64,000 nucleotides of DNA from Isoetes taiwanensis (GCA_021234155.1 JAJEKV010000054.1:2089468-2153467); one strand, 5' to 3'; shown: positions 45,331 to 59,100, numbered from the stretch's first letter. Notes: a model not told the origin generated them from the sequence alone. Made by a program: numbers and translations.

Positions 45331-46324
45331 AAACACAACAACCTGATGATGTTCCGCATAACAAACACAACAGATAGTGACTAAACCAAATGCATATTTA
45401 TATTATAGGTGGAATTTTTTACAAAATGTGGGCACAACCAAATTTTATTTCCGCTTATGGGCACCGCCCTATATACAAAAACGGGCTCAGAGCCCTATCT
45501 ACTAAGTCCTAAGAAGAAAACCCTCTACTCCAAGGTTCTGAAAGCGAGGTGATACGCAGGATGTGGTACCGCTTGTGCTCAGTGGTCCCAAATAAGCAGT
45601 GTAATCACCTCCATCCCGTTGGTGGGGATCGACATGCTCAGCCATGCCGCACACCACCCCGCCCATAGCAATGCCCCCGATTGTGGCACCGCCAGAGGTC
45701 CAGACAGTCCATTTTGCACGTAATCCACTCTAGGCAGTTGGACGGCATAGTGCATTTGTCATGCAAACCAGCAGCAGACATACTGAGCGCCATCGGATGT
45801 CTTCGCTTCACTCCCGGTTCGTCTTATATAGCCAACCGAGGAACTCCTTGTCGACGTGGACCAATCAGAAAATTCGCCAACGGTTGTAATGCAAGGTCGT
45901 TTTTAAAATGCGAATCTTTTCCCCCACAGATATCTAGCCATGGTACCTTTCGACACATTCGTGTTAATGATATCCCACTTCAAGTTGCCGATTAAATGCC
46001 ATTCCTTCTTTTCATACCCGCCGAACATTAATGTGTGTCCTTTGGCCACCTCGTCACATCCCATCATTCTCTCACCTCATCTCCACCGCTCATTGCTTTC
46101 TCCTTTGTTGTTCGGGGACTTAGCCAAATTTTGCCTCTCAATCCCTCCTTGGCATCTTTTCGACACACTGCACCATCAACGGCCATGAATTTACGCCCTC
46201 ATCATACCCCTTCGCCTCCATTTGCGCCGCCTCTAAACCTTTTTTCTCTCCTCACTTCGGCCCTTCATCCTCCGCTCTCCGCCTCCACCTTTGCATCACC
46301 GCTTCTTTTCTCAAGCTCTTTGCC
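45331..46324. other. Spacer between pol and the extra 3' ORF
   Basis: No domain is recognised. It is non-coding or too decayed to read. Confidence 0.4.
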
Positions 46325-49180
46325 ATGGCTGCCCCAAAATTTCCCTACACTTCAAGCTACATCGCCCCTGTGGAACCAGCTTTTCGAGTCAAGATCTTTC
46401 TTGACGCCCCACTTTCCGCGGAAGCCCTTTGTTGGCCCGAATCGCGGAAGTTGCAGAACGCCGAAGCTTTTACGAATTTTCACAAATGGAACTTCCGGCC
46501 CAAATCCGCACCGCTTGAAGCAGCTTCATCGCCACATCGCCAACAGCCCGAATGGATACACTACGCTGGTCGATGGCACCACCATTTCACCGACCCAAAG
46601 ACCTAATTTCTGAGGTATTCCATATCCCTTTGCAAACCCCTTTGTTTTCTCTTGGTCTGCCATACGTGATCTAGATGTCACCGAAGTTTGGTGCTCCCCG
46701 CCTATCAAGCAAACGTGCATCGCCTCGACAATATTGACAAGCCCCATGAAACTTTTGTTAAGTTTCGCGGGCGTTAAGTTCCTTGGGTATTCTATCAAGA
46801 ACACCCATATCAATAAGCCTTTTCTATAATATAGTGGTCATCGCTACTCGCCCAACCACCACATTGATTGGCCCCAATTGTTGTTCTACCGCTTCTCCAA
46901 GAAGTTGACCGCCTTCGGCTGCCCCTTCTATCTCTCAAGTTTCCGGGAGGCCATCTTCAAGCCATCATTCGCCATTACTTTCCTCCCACACCTCCTCATT
47001 CTCACATGATTCCACTCACCGCTTTCCTTCCTCTCAAACTCACCAAGTCGGCACTTCACGCCTCTTCTTCTTTCTTCGGGTCATGTCAAAATTCGCGACT
47101 CACATGTCACCGCCTCCTCCTCCGCTACGTAAACAAAGCACTCCAGTTCACACCATGTCTCACAAGCATCCCAAACAAGGCAACAAAGCAGCTCCACCAC
47201 CACAAAGACCCTCGCCGGCTTTTGTATCAAGACGCCAGGATGTTGCCGCCGCCTCTCAAGTTACAAGAATCCCAAGAAGCTCTCATGCATGGGGTTCAAA
47301 CGCCCCGAGGCCTCCGACGACGTTCACCGTGGACCTTCAAGCCGCTACCACGCTAAGTGAATACTCGAGACCCAGCTTCAAGACAAGCATCTAAGTCTTT
47401 TATTGTGCCGCGGAAGATCTCAAGGCTGCCTAAAAATCAGATTACTCAAATTTTGCCGACAGTGCAGCACAATTGCACTCACCATTCAAGAATTATTGGA
47501 GCAGGTCAAGGCACGAGACTCTTTTGGTTGCCAAAGATAAAGATATTGCCAAACTCAACACGCCAGATACGCACCTCCTCTCTAATTACAACACTCAAGC
47601 ACAAGACCTTACAAGCGCGGACGCCAAATTGCCTCTTTGACCTCTCACCACATCTCCAAGAACGCCTTTTACGAGGTTCGTAAACGTAAAATTTTGATGA
47701 CGCCGAGATTGCCGCGGTTTCACTCAATGCTCCCCGGCAATCCTCCTCACATGTCACAACTCTCGAACGGGTCCGCGGACTGACCACGCTTCGTTAGAAA
47801 AAGGACAACCGGATCCGCGGACTCGAACAACGCCTACAAAGAAGTTATTCACCGCCGATGAGGCTCGTAATTAAACTTGACGGCTTATGTTACCATAGCT
47901 AGCAACCCGCCTGCTGACTTCCCTCGCTCCTTCCAAGCTTATCCGATTATGTGGTTGCCCGCCGCCACCTCTTTCTTCCTCGGGAAGTGGCATGGGGCTG
48001 ATGGTCCCGCTTGATGTTCCCCGAAAGCACCGCAGATTTTTTTCGACCGCCGCACCTCTCTCGCTGAAGACAAAGGTTTATTCTCGCGCCTTTTAGTCTT
48101 TTGATCTCATTCAATCGCGGACGATCCGGATTTCAGCACCTTTCGAGTTGTTCACCCAATGGCATACATTTTTCATGATTTCTATCCGGCCGATACACGT
48201 GACAAATTTCGAGATGGGCCACACCGTAACTTTCGTGGTGACCCCACCCTTCAATGGTTGCTTTTGGATAACAACCCCTATCCGGCCGATCATGATCGTA
48301 CACACGCCTTCATCAAGAGTACATGTCCGAAGCTTGCTCATCATTTGCCTCTCCGGGCAAGCCGAGGCGCCGCAACAGATAAGGGAAGTATCCGGGACAT
48401 CCCGAGGATCTTCCCTTTGCACAAGTTTATATACAAGACTCCTGAGTGTTACAATCAATCAGCAGGTTTTCTTGATAGCAAGACAGCCCCCACGGGTTGG
48501 GATAGCTCCTCCTCAGAATTCTCAGCCCCCGCTTCGCTTTGGGACCATTGGTGCAAAGCTCTAGATCCGAATTTGTCCGAGAATTCGTGGAGCGTGCTCA
48601 GCAGCCCACGCCCACCGGCATGATCCCTCTCCCTATGCTTCCCCTCGGGTGTTCCTCCACCAGTGTTCTTGACCTCTCGACATGCCTCCCCTTTGGACCA
48701 AGGTCATGGATGGTCATGCCGATGGACTCCACCTCAGATCTCGACGGATCTCCCGCGGGGATCCCCTGCTTTGTTCGGCCGCCCAATTGGGAGGATGGTG
48801 CCACCCTTGATAACACTACCAATTGATCTATATTCCCAACGAGCGTATTGGCAACGCCCCGCTGATGCTCGCATGGTCTTGACACCTTCTTGCACGCGCC
48901 ACCTCACCCATCCTTCAAGATAACCGCTGCCGGTTTCTCGGCCGTTTCAAATGCATCCCCGTCAGCTCTTTAAATCGGCAAATGGCCCCATCTTTCATCA
49001 GAATCCCAATGCCAGATCGCCTTCGTCTCCGCAGACCGCCACTCATGGAGTGCCGTATGAGTTTTTCCTCAAGCCCATGTCGCCTTTGAAGACATGGCGC
49101 CTCATTTTTTTCATTGATGCCGATCCTGCCCTTTGGGCTCAACACTCCTCCCGCTTCTTCAAACACGCCAGATCTCATTA
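46325..49180 (+). pseudogene. Extra 3' ORF region of the 11-kb element family
   Basis: After pol a frame opens MAAPKFPYTSS and continues through shifts: WNFRPKSAPLEAA, RWHHHFTDP, an 'EHPY' segment near 46800 and EALMHGVQTP near 47290. The minus-strand relative at 62727-63940 opens MAAPNFLHFK at the same relative place and contains WSSRPQIEPIAA, DGTTILLTRPLIYEVF and EALMNGVG. The conserved start and segments in two separate copies argue for a real gene. It may correspond to the additional ORFs of Tat/Ogre-like elements or to the 'gypsy-type transposon' domain, but I cannot assign it. Confidence 0.5.
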
Positions 49181-49296
49181 GCACTTACCATAATGGTGCC
49201 CGCCCTCACTCCCGCGGAGGATCACTTTCAGACCGATGGCTTCCCCGCCCGTAAACACTTCCTCCTTTCTTCACTCGAAAGTGTCGCTTTGGGGAG

Positions 49297-49904
49297 TGTT
49301 AGTCCTGTGCCTCCCGGTACATGACTATTCATGCATACGACGGACCAGGTCAAGCTCAAGGATCCACGCATGTGCACGGGTCACCGCCAAAGGCCCAAGA
49401 AGACTTAAGCAGCTGCACCACGCAGCCAAAGCCCGGGTCTCAAGTACCAAGAGGCGCCAAGGACAAGTGATGACCCGCCACCGCCGGGCGGCGGGCTGGC
49501 TGGGCCAAGGATTCTAGGCACTTCAAGAGGCACCGCCAAAGATTCCTGCAGAATCAGGCCTCCTTCCGTGAGTCGGCAATCAGATCAGTCCGAAAGTGTC
49601 TATATTGGGCCAAAGGCCATTGTACTATATATATGAGTAGAGCTAGCACATAAGTTTGAGATGAGTTTTGAGTCTTGTGTCTCTTCAGCCTTCTCTCGAC
49701 GATGTAGAGCTCATGTATGTTCATCATTGATATCAAGGAAGCTTATCATTTTCCTCTCATTGTTCTCTTTGTTTTGTTTTTCTTCCTCTTGTTCTTCTTG
49801 CAAATCCCGCAAGTGACATAGCCCCTGGGATTCTCTTTGTTAGATCCACGGGTCCTCACAGAGGGCTGTCCTTGTGTGAGTTCCCCGAACCTGCACTCCC
49901 AAAA
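49297..49904 (+). repeat. 3' LTR of the 11-kb element
   Basis: It matches 38850-39440 with many substitutions and small indels, including a GGGCGGCGGGCTGGCTGGG segment near 49485 that the 5' LTR lacks. Confidence 0.85.
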
Positions 49905-50519
49905 TGTAAAGAACCTAACCTTGTTTGTTTAAGTAAGATAGATTAGATCTTATTCAAGATTTTAGTTCTTTGATGTTGATGATGTTCCATTCTATGCTCT
50001 CCTCGTATGTGGGAAGGGGGTAGAGATCCCCAAACCTTCAAAGAGTGATGATCCTAGATAGCCTCATTAATTCCCACCACGCGCCTGGTACAAGAGCCCG
50101 CCCGGGTTGTGGGTGGCGGGCTAGACCGGTGGAATAAGGGGACTTGTCCCATCACCGATTGATCCCTCCGGGTGTGTAAAGCCTACCGGGATCTTAGTGG
50201 GCTAGGCTTAATGGCTTGCCACCGCGGTGGGCAAGGCATGAGCTCGACACCTCTTGGGTGATGCGCCACCTTCAATGAGGTTCAAGTCAACACGGGCAAA
50301 GGGCCCTCTAGCCGCCTCGGTGGATGGGCATGCATGCCTCTCGAGGGGAGGTGACTCTCCTCCCCGGCCTCATCGGGACCGGGAGATGCAACCCAAGAGT
50401 AGCCCGGGCTTATGCACCCGCATGCTACGGTCCGGTCCCAAGACTTTTCAACCTACGGGAGGGGCGGATGGAGTGGACTACCCAACAGCCATGTTCTTAT
50501 GCCAGCCCAATCCATTTGC
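49905..50519. other. GC-rich flank with no recognised gene
   Basis: Several short hairpin words (for example 'ccaccgcggtgg') are present. No coding or RNA feature is seen. Confidence 0.4.
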
Positions 50520-50810
50520 CATGAATTCTGGGCCCACCTTTGACTCGAGACCCAAGCCGCCACCAATCCCCCATGAGTCCGGAGCCCCGGTAGGATTCCC
50601 CTATGTTGATGTTATTGATGTTGTTATACATGTTATGTTATGATGTGTTCACCCCTCGGGGTGATTTGTTGATGTATTGATGTCATGTGCTCATGTTTAT
50701 TCACGCTTCCCCAGCTAGGACGGTCCCGAAGGAAGACGGGCAAATGACCCATCCACCCTTCCTCACTGGCCCAGTTCTTGGGATTGGTATCAGGTGGATG
50801 GCCCCTACCA
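50520..50810. repeat. Dispersed repeat, copy 2 (partner at 1-290)
   Basis: Same orientation and landmark order as at the window start. It ends abruptly at the 5'-truncated LINE that follows. Confidence 0.5.
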
Positions 50811-53117
50811 GTTTAGCTGCCAGGGGGATGTACTCCGCCTTATGATACGATGGGAGCATCGTAGAAGAAGTAGGGGACATCACACTCATCACATAACTCA
50901 GGTTCCAAGAGATGGCAGTGTCTCTTATAAGTTCAATTGTGCATTGCTCAACAATGACTCCTTTGTTAAAGATTTTAGAGAATTCTACCAGAATATTCAT
51001 ATTAATAGCAATGGTCAATCTATGAAGAAGTTTTACTGCAAAATTAAGTTGATTAAGAATTGGATCAAGAAGTGGTCTAGGTGTAGACATCTGTTGAGAC
51101 TTAAGGAGAAGAAAAGTTTTCTTTCTCAAATGAGAGAAATTAGGTCTCTTCTTCAAAAGGATCCTTATAATACTAATCTTCGTATTGGAGAGGAAATGAT
51201 AGAGAATTACCTAAAGAATATTGAAGAAAGTGAAGCCAAAAGTTCTGCAATTAAATGCAAAGTCAAGTTCAATAAGGAGATGGATTTTGGTAGCTCTACG
51301 TTCTTTTTCAAAATGGCTAAAAATAGGCTACTTAGAAATTCCATCACACAGGTTAGAACTGATGCAGGTACTATTCTGGATGATCCTAAGCTCATCAAAT
51401 CCTTCTTTCAGGAAAATTATACCTCTCTTTTTTCAAAGGTTCCTCCTGATCAGATTGATTCTACAAGAGAAAAGGGTTTCTTAGCTCTTATGGACACCAT
51501 AATTCCATCTTCAATAGATTGTATGGATGACTCCATAGTTAATCCTCCCAATGAAGATGAACTTCTCAATATTTTAAAATCCTTTAGGAACAGCAAATCT
51601 CCTGGCCCTGATGGTCTTCCAAGTGAATTTTATATTCATTTTTTAGATATTCTTAAATCTGATCTTCTTTCCATGGTTAGAGAATATTGGGAGGCTAATC
51701 ATCTTCATCCTTCTATCTCGGCTGGTTTCATTGCTCTCATTCCTAAAGTGGATAATCCCTCTGCCTTCTCTGAATGGAGACCTATCTCTTACTAATACCT
51801 CTTACAAGATTTGTGCCAAAATTGTAGCTAATAGGATCAAGGCTTATCAAGAAAAACATCTCTCAGTATCAATTTGCCTTTCTTTCAAATAGGTTCATTT
51901 TGGACAATTATATTGTAGTCATGGAAGACCTTCATTGGAATAAATTATCCAATCAAAATTGTGTGCTCCTTAAATTGGATTTCAAGCGTGCTTTTGATAC
52001 AGTGAGATGGGACTTTCTATACTTTGCTCTAACTAAATTTGTTTTTCATCCTAAACTTAAGCTGTTTATTCATAGCTTAAATGTCAACTCCAATTCTACT
52101 GTTATCTTAAATGGCACACCTTCTCAATTTTTTTCCCTTATCTCGAGGTGTGAGACAAGGTTGTCCTCTTTGCTCCCTATCTTTCCTTAATTGTATGTAG
52201 ATGCTAACCAGCTTATTCAAAGATCTTCAAGCTTTTAAAAGGATCTTTGGACTTAAAATGCCAAATAATGATAATTCTTTCACCATCTCCCAATATGCTG
52301 ATGATACTTTTGCTTTTTTGGATGCTAATATATCTAATATTGAGTTCTTTCTTGAGATCATCAGCCAATTCTCTGCTGCCTCTGGAGTTCACTTGAATCT
52401 GGCCAAATGCACTATTATTGGTGACATTAATCATTCAAATTTTGCTAATATTAAGGTTCTAAATTGCAATCAAGCTTCTACTACTGTTAGGGAATGCCTC
52501 TCTTTAAATTCTTGCTTAAAAGGTCTTTGGCAACCTATTGTTGATAGAATTAAGAGAAAGCTAAATAATTATAGAAGCTGCTTATCTTTTGCAGGTACAA
52601 CTCTTATTGCAAATTCTGTCTTGGCCGGCTCTCATATATATTTCTCTTCTGCTCTGGTTGCTCCAAAGAGTGTTTATATTGAATTAGAGAAGGAACTTCA
52701 TTTGGAAAGGATCCCACTTGGTAAATTGGAACTCTGTAGCTAGAGCCAAGTGTCTAGGAGGGCTAGATCAGAAGATCTTCACTGTGTGCTTATGCCTTAG
52801 TTGGTACATATATCTAGAGATCTATTTTCAATAATCCCAGCCCTTCCTCCCACTTCATCAGATTCTGGTTATCTTGCTCCTACCCAGATGGTCATCCTTC
52901 AATTGCTCATATCATTCCCGACTCTTGTTTCAATGAGCTACATCCAAGGCCTAACACATCCCCTTTGCTGAGAAATATTATCATGGCTTGGAACAAGGCA
53001 AAGGTTTTTCCCTTGAAAACCTTTCGAGGCAGGGGTTTTTTAATCCTAGTAGTAATGATTGTATTAGCCCATTGTATGGGTCCCATGACCTATTGGTCTC
53101 CATGGACGTTAAAGAAA

Positions 53118-53198
53118 CTATTCTATTCTATTCTATTCTATTCTATTCTATTCTATTCTATTCTATTCTATTCTATTCTATTCTATTCTATTCTATTA
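53118..53198. repeat. (TATTC)n microsatellite, about 15 units
   Basis: Uninterrupted TATTC pentamers inside the LINE C-terminal region. Confidence 0.95.
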
Positions 53199-53240
53199 TA
53201 TACATGTTTTGACTATGCTTCTCTTGATGATCCAAATCTG

Positions 53241-53415
53241 GAGATGACTATTTTTTGGACTCCAACTCTTAAGAATCATCCTGATAAGGTTCTAGCTTTG
53301 AGACACCCAAGAATTTATTCAATTTTTGACTAAGAAATGAGATGACTATTTTTTGGACTCCAACTCTTAAGAATCATCCTGATAAGGTTCTAGCTTTGAG
53401 ACACCCAAGAATTTA
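53241..53415. repeat. Tandem duplication, 98-bp period
   Basis: The 77-bp stretch beginning gagatgactatttttt at 53241 recurs without visible change at 53339. A 21-bp spacer containing a stop lies between. Very recent. Confidence 0.92.
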
Positions 53416-54089
53416 TAAGAAATGGACAGATAAAGGCCTAACTGTCATAAATGATCTCTACATCAACAATAAGCTTATGTCATGGACTTTCTTGAGAAAT
53501 ATTACCCAGGGTACCTCTAATGACAAGAAGATTTTCCTTCATCTCAAATCTATCCTCCCTCATACTTGGTTGAATCAGTCTGTTCCTAAAGCTACTAACT
53601 GGTATTTGAATGGTAAGTGCTCTTATAAAGTTAGTAGAATTACTCCATCATTAGCAGATCTGACATCCCTTCTAAAGCATCTCTAAATGGTTTATTTCTG
53701 AGGGGGAAGGTAAAGCCCTTTTTCAAGAAGTTTGGAATTCTTTCTGCTTCCCTAAGATGAGCTATTTCATTTGGTTATTGGCTCATAAGAGTATCCCTAA
53801 TCTTCAAGTTATCTCAAGGAGACATGATAATATTTCTGCCCTTTGTCACTCGGGTTGTTTGCTAGAAGAAAGTCTTGATCACATTTTCTTTTGTCCTAAA
53901 CTGGTTCCTTTTTTGTCTTGGTTTAGTGATAAATTGGGTTCTTCCCCTCTATAGTGAATGATAATTTGCTATCTTATATTCAAAATAAGTGCACCTTTGC
54001 TAACACTATCATGTTCATTGCTCTATGGAATATATGGAAAGCTAGGAATAGAGTAGTGTATGGCAATAGGAACTTTTCTATTAAGATGC

Positions 54090-54700
54090 ATTTCTAGCTG
54101 GATGTTGAGTCAACTGCTTGTGCTCACAAAAGGAAACTTGCTGATAAATATGACAGGAAATGGGATTCTATTGGAGTGTTTAAGGGCTCTAATAAACACA
54201 CTTGTAAAAATGCAAGCGCAGTGGATTACATCATTGCCAAACTCTCTTTTGCAGAGCATGTTATTAGCTTATCTATCGGCGATGAAAATGAAAATTCCGA
54301 TTATGTACCATTATTCATTGAGATTCGTGTGTAATGGCAGCATATACAGCAGAAGGCTCCAGCTAAGGGCAAACAGATTTATCTCAAATATAATAAAACG
54401 ACTGAAGATAGCGAGATTTGTGAGCAGAAAGTGTCATCTTTTGTTTGGCATGTCTCACTATAGGATATAAGTGATGCATTGACCAGGATTTTGCTTGAAT
54501 CAACGGATAACTATTTTGTATCCTACCGTCAACGGATGGAACTACCATGTAATTGCTGATTTGATATAGAATGTAAGCAGCAGATGTTAAAATTCAAAGC
54601 AGCACGTGAGGCGGATAAAGAACATGAAAGAAGAGTGTATATTAAGCTGATCAAAAACAAAAAGCGGGCATATCTGTATAAGCATCATTCATTTAAATTG
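54090..54700 (+). pseudogene. LINE endonuclease-end fragment of the 17-25 kb LINE type
   Basis: The frame (with shifts) reads NASAVDYIIAKLSFAEHVISL and NSDYVPLFIEIRV, aligning with DASVVDYVLAKPSFAKQVASF...SDHEPLLIVLR of the LINE at 22.5 kb. It continues into a basic linker (AREADKEHERRVYIKLIKNKKRA). The join to the L1-type LINE at about 54090 marks two LINE families lying end to end. Confidence 0.65.
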
Positions 54701-55244
54701 GATTTATGTCTGTTCCAAAAGCACGCCACTTTTGCATACCCATTTTTCAATATAGTGTTGTGGTGTGTGACATGCTATTTTACAAGAGTGCAAATTTTTA
54801 CATTATAATAGTGGGTGGTTTAACGTTTTCTTGTTTTAGTGAGAAGAATGTGTTGTTTGATTAGCATTTGTAGATAACAACACATCAATATACAGAGAAC
54901 ACTTTTTACATTGTATTCACTTTATATGAAGATTACATCATGGGGGGACTAGTCCTTTCTTTGTCAAATATCTCTCGAGATAAGGATCCATCTCCTTAGT
55001 CCGATCTAGTTCTGGATGCGTTTTGACAACATTCAACATCGCTTTTACCAGCCAGCCAACCCGGGCCATGATGGAGATGAATAGTACTAGAAACTCATAT
55101 TTATTTTGCATGTCTTGATAGGTGTCTTTTATTGCAGTACATGCTTGCATCTCTGTTGGAAAACCCGCCTGGGGACATGATGGTCCATTTGATGCTGGGT
55201 CCTATAAGCAGTGGCCAGAGGATTCACTGTTTCTTTCTTTTTTC
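54701..55244. other. Stretch between LINEs; one unidentified minus-strand frame
   Basis: A minus-strand frame at 55150-54938 (about 70 codons, with HPELDRTKEMDPYLERYLT near its end) has protein-like composition, but I recognise no family. No RNA gene is seen. Confidence 0.3.
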
Positions 55245-56124
55245 TTTTTTTTTTTTTTTTTTTTTTGAAGGCAAGGTTGGTTTTTTATATTTCATTTAGA
55301 AAATTACATAAGAAAAAGAAGTGAGCAGACTCACTTTCATGTCATCCTTCCTAAAAGGAGGATATATCAAAATGTGAAAGATGATATATAGTAGCCTAAA
55401 TTTAACCATTGGCATGGTAAGACCAAAGGTTAGCCAAAACCATAAGTTATATGACCACTTATAAACCTTAGTATTCATAGTTTGCCACTTTCCTAACATG
55501 ATCTTCAGACATAGTCACCGCGATCAATCGATCCTCAGATAATGAGATCCGCTACATACCGTCAGAAGTTTCCAAATATAAGCAAAGATCTTATCCAGCC
55601 TTTTAATGGTGTATGTAGAGAAATCCAGAACAAAGAATACATGGGCCTCACGTCGGGCCAATCGATGAAACAGTTCTCAAAATATGGCCTTAAGCCATTG
55701 TAGTACTGCACTCCTTTCTCGATCCAACATCCTTCTTAAGGCCATGGCATGAACTACTTCCCCGCTTTAGCTAGATCATGGTATCGCCTACCATAGTCCT
55801 CGATATGGCATTGTCCTCGCCAGCCTCCCCGCCGAACAAAAGGTGCAAGTTAGCCAGCCTCTTCGCCGCCTCGTGGAGTAAACCATTTGCATCAGCCGTA
55901 ATAAGAAAAAAGAAATTGAAACAACTTTTATAAATTCCAATCCTATCCCATTCCTATCATATTTCTTCCCTTTTTGCTGCTTAGGGCCATGGCGCCTCAA
56001 ACAAAAAGGGACAGAAACAACTTTTAGCCATATGAGATTTGGATTCTTTTTTCCCATAGCTACACGGTTCCTATGCTTCCAAATGATCCAAAGAAGAGAG
56101 CTCGTAGTGTTCACAATTTTTGAA

Positions 56125-59100
56125 TCAAGATCTAAAACTTTCTTCAAGCAACTGGGACCCTCGATTTAGTTGTGATGTCCATGTCCATAATTCCTCCACC
56201 CATGGGCATTCAAAGACATGATTTGAGGTCTCCTTGAATCCACAGCCCATAGGGCATTCCTTAGTCACTGTGGCATCATATTTGCTCCTAACTGCATTAG
56301 TATGGAGGCTTTGATGTAAGACCAACCATCTGAAGACCTTAATTTTATTAGCCAGATAAGTTTTCCAGCCTTTGTTGCAAGTATTTGCCAACTGTTCTTC
56401 CTCACACTGCCATAGAGAGTTTGCCCTTGAAGGTTTCAATTTCATTAAGCCTGTATAGATGTCCTTAACACTATATCCTTCCTTTTTATTCAGGTTCCAA
56501 TGGTTGGAGACATTTGCCAACTCCTGATGCTGACTTATAATTTCCGTACACTTTTTAAAAATCTGTTTGACAATATCTGAGCCCCTAATCTTATCCTGCA
56601 ATTCCTCCCAACTGATCCATCTGTCATTTATTCTCAAGTCTTCTATAGTCCAGAACCCTGCTCTATACCATTGCATGTATTTTTGTGGATGCTTAAAGGC
56701 CATACATCCTATTTCTTCAGCAACAAATTGGGGGTGCCAAAACATTTTAATGTCCTTGCATCTGGCATTAATCTCTGGAGGTCTATAGCATAAAGCTGCC
56801 TCATTCCAAGCAGCCATCATTTTTCTGATCACATTAGAAGTACCTGCAGAAGGAGAGAATTGAAAGAAGGCAGAGTCAGGTAATTGGTGTCTAAGAGTGT
56901 GGCTTCCTACTGGGTGGGAGACCTCCACCGAATACTGAACAAGTTTCAGAGCAGGAGACGGATTTTTTGCATAGATTGCCCTCTATATCATCTTAGCAGC
57001 CAGAGTCTGTGCTTGGACAAACAGATCCTTACACCCCAACCTCCCTTGTTTTTTTGGTTTGATGAGATCACTCCAAGCAACCTTATGAGATCCCTGCCAT
57101 ATAAACTTCCTTAATGCTATTTCAATCTTTTTATATGAAGCTCTATCTGCCACCAAAGCTGAGGAAAAGAAAACATGGGTGCTTGCAATGACTGCATTTG
57201 CAATTTCCACTCTCCCAGCCAAAGAAAGGGAAGAAGGGTACATTAGTAATTTCTTTTTGATCCTTGTGACAGTAGGATCCCATAGTCCCTGAATTGACAT
57301 ATTAAGAGCTATTGGAATGCCAAGAATCTTGGTAGCCTCCTTGCTCCCAATAATCCTGATACCCTCCAATTCTGTTGCCACAGTGTCAAGGATAATGGCA
57401 CTTTTTCCTTTATTTAGGAGCACACCTGACACTTCTCCAAAATATCTAAGTCCTTCCAAAAAATTGTTTAGACTGTCATCACCTTGTTTCAGGAAAGCAA
57501 ATGTATCATCTGCATACTGCATCAATACAAAGTTACCTGCATCTTTTGGGAGCTTTAAACATTTTATCCTTTGGGTATCCTGCAGGCTAAGGGCCATCCT
57601 AGTTACCATATCAGCCACAATGAGGAACAAATATGGGGCCAAAGGGCATCCTTGCCTCACACCCCTTCTGCATTCAAATAGTTTGGAGGGGGTACCATTA
57701 ATCAAAAGAGCAGAGGATGCAGTGATATTCATACCCCATACCTTTTGATAGACCATATCTGAAAATCCCAAGTGTCCCATTGCTTTTTGAAGAAAACTCC
57801 AGTTGATGGTATCATAAGCCCTCCTCAAGTCCAATTTTAGGAGCATGCAGCCTTGATTAGTGAGTCTATTCCAGTGTAGCCCCTCAGTAGCTCCAATATA
57901 ATTATCAAGGATATTTCTGTTTGGAAGGAAAGCAGACTGGCATGGACTAATAATCTCCATGAGAGCTCCTTTGATTCTGTTTGCAAGAATTTTGGCTAAC
58001 ACCTTGTATGTAGAGTTAGTGAGGGTAATTGGTCTCCAATCTCCTAACCCCTCAGCATTCTCTACCTTAGGAATTAGAGCAATATGGCCAGCATTTATGG
58101 TAGGATTCAACTGTTTAGCTTTCCAAGCCCCTTGAAAGGAAATAACCAGGTCATCCTCCATGATCTCCCAGAATTCCACATAGAATTCTGGTTGAAAGCC
58201 ATCTGGCCCAGGGCTTTTCCCTTTGGCCATTTCTTTAAGAGTATCCAGAATCTCATGTTCAACTGGGGTCTTAAGAATCTCCTCATCTCCTATGTCTTTA
58301 TCAGCCCGTGGGATTTTGTCAAAGAATTCCTGTAGTTTAGTCTGGTCTACTGGCAACTCAGCAAATAATTTAGTGTATTCTCTGTGAAAGAATTCCTCAA
58401 TTCCTTGCTGACCTTCTATCCAGTTATCATTTTGGTCCCTAACTTTCATAATGCCATTGTTCAAGATTCTGCTTTTGGCTGCTCTAAAAAAGAAGGCAGA
58501 ACTCCCTTTGTCCATATAATTAATGTAAGTACATTTGCTTCTGATTGCAAGGGACCTAGCTTCCACTTCTTCAATGCCTTTAACTTGCACTTCTAGAGTA
58601 CTTTCTTTTTCCTGTAAAGCCACATTATTTTTATTCAAGAAGAGTTCTTCCCCGATCTGCTTAATCTCATTGTAAATTGTCTACTTTTGCTTTTTCTTCT
58701 CCATATGCCACTTTTTCCCCCAGATTTTTATCCAAGCTTTGCATTTTTTCATTTTATCCAAAAAGCTTTTCATGGACTCCGGGCCTTAGGAACGGGCTGG
58801 AGGGAGATGTAATTTGATGTGAATTCTTGATGTAAACTCTTGTTTTTCAAAGAATCAGATAAATTTGAAAGGGATATTCTCCCCACCTTTTGGAGCTCCA
58901 TCCATATTTTCCAAGATCTGTGGATAATGGTCTGAGATTGAGTTTCCTATATCACTTGTGACAGTAACATGATCCTAATCAATCACAGATTTATTGTTGA
59001 CATAAAATCTGTCCAACAAACAGTATACCCTTTGATCTCCTTTCGTGTTATTACTCCAAGAATAGGTGTTGGAGGAGAAAGGAGGAATATAACAAAAGTT

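Larger units (their letters stand above)
38850..49904 (+). mobile_element. 11-kb Ty3/gypsy-like retrotransposon, heavily mutated
   Basis: LTRs at 38850-39440 and 49297-49904 share TGTTAGTCCTGTGCCTCC, 'catacgacggaccaggtcaa', the TATATATATGAG region and the end 'gagggctgtc'. The internal order is gag, protease, RT, RNase H, integrase, then about 4 kb more before the 3' LTR. A purine tract (ctttggggag) precedes the 3' LTR. Flanking 5-mers gaaag and taaag are similar but not identical, so the target duplication is unproven. Numerous stops and shifts make it inactive. A relative of its 3' end lies at 60354-64000 on the minus strand. Confidence 0.85.
50900..54080 (+). pseudogene. L1-type LINE ORF2, 5'-truncated
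   Basis: The pre-RT linker (50930-51500) is followed by RT: FRNSKSPGPDGLPSEFY (51585), GFIALIPKVDNPSAFSEWRPIS (51725), LLKLDFKRAFDTVRWDF (51965), a damaged RQGCPLAP region (52145), QYADDTFAFL (52290; catalytic YADD kept) and SGVHLNLAKC. The zf-RVT end is at 53750-53940 (MSYFIWLLAHKSIPN; DHIFFCPKL) and 53995-54060 (LWNIWKARNRVVYG). The endonuclease is absent. Stops and shifts lie at 51795, 52190, 52743 and 53686, and a pentamer run with a duplication lies inside. Closely related in type to the minus-strand L1 at 55.2-60.3 kb. Confidence 0.88.

Noticed and set aside
53117-53200. Telomere-like or CRISPR-like array
   Set aside because: Pure pentamer microsatellite without spacers. No CRISPR array or telomere repeat is present anywhere in the window.
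57317-57748. 143-codon plus-strand ORF
   Set aside because: Shadow of the minus-strand L1 reverse transcriptase.
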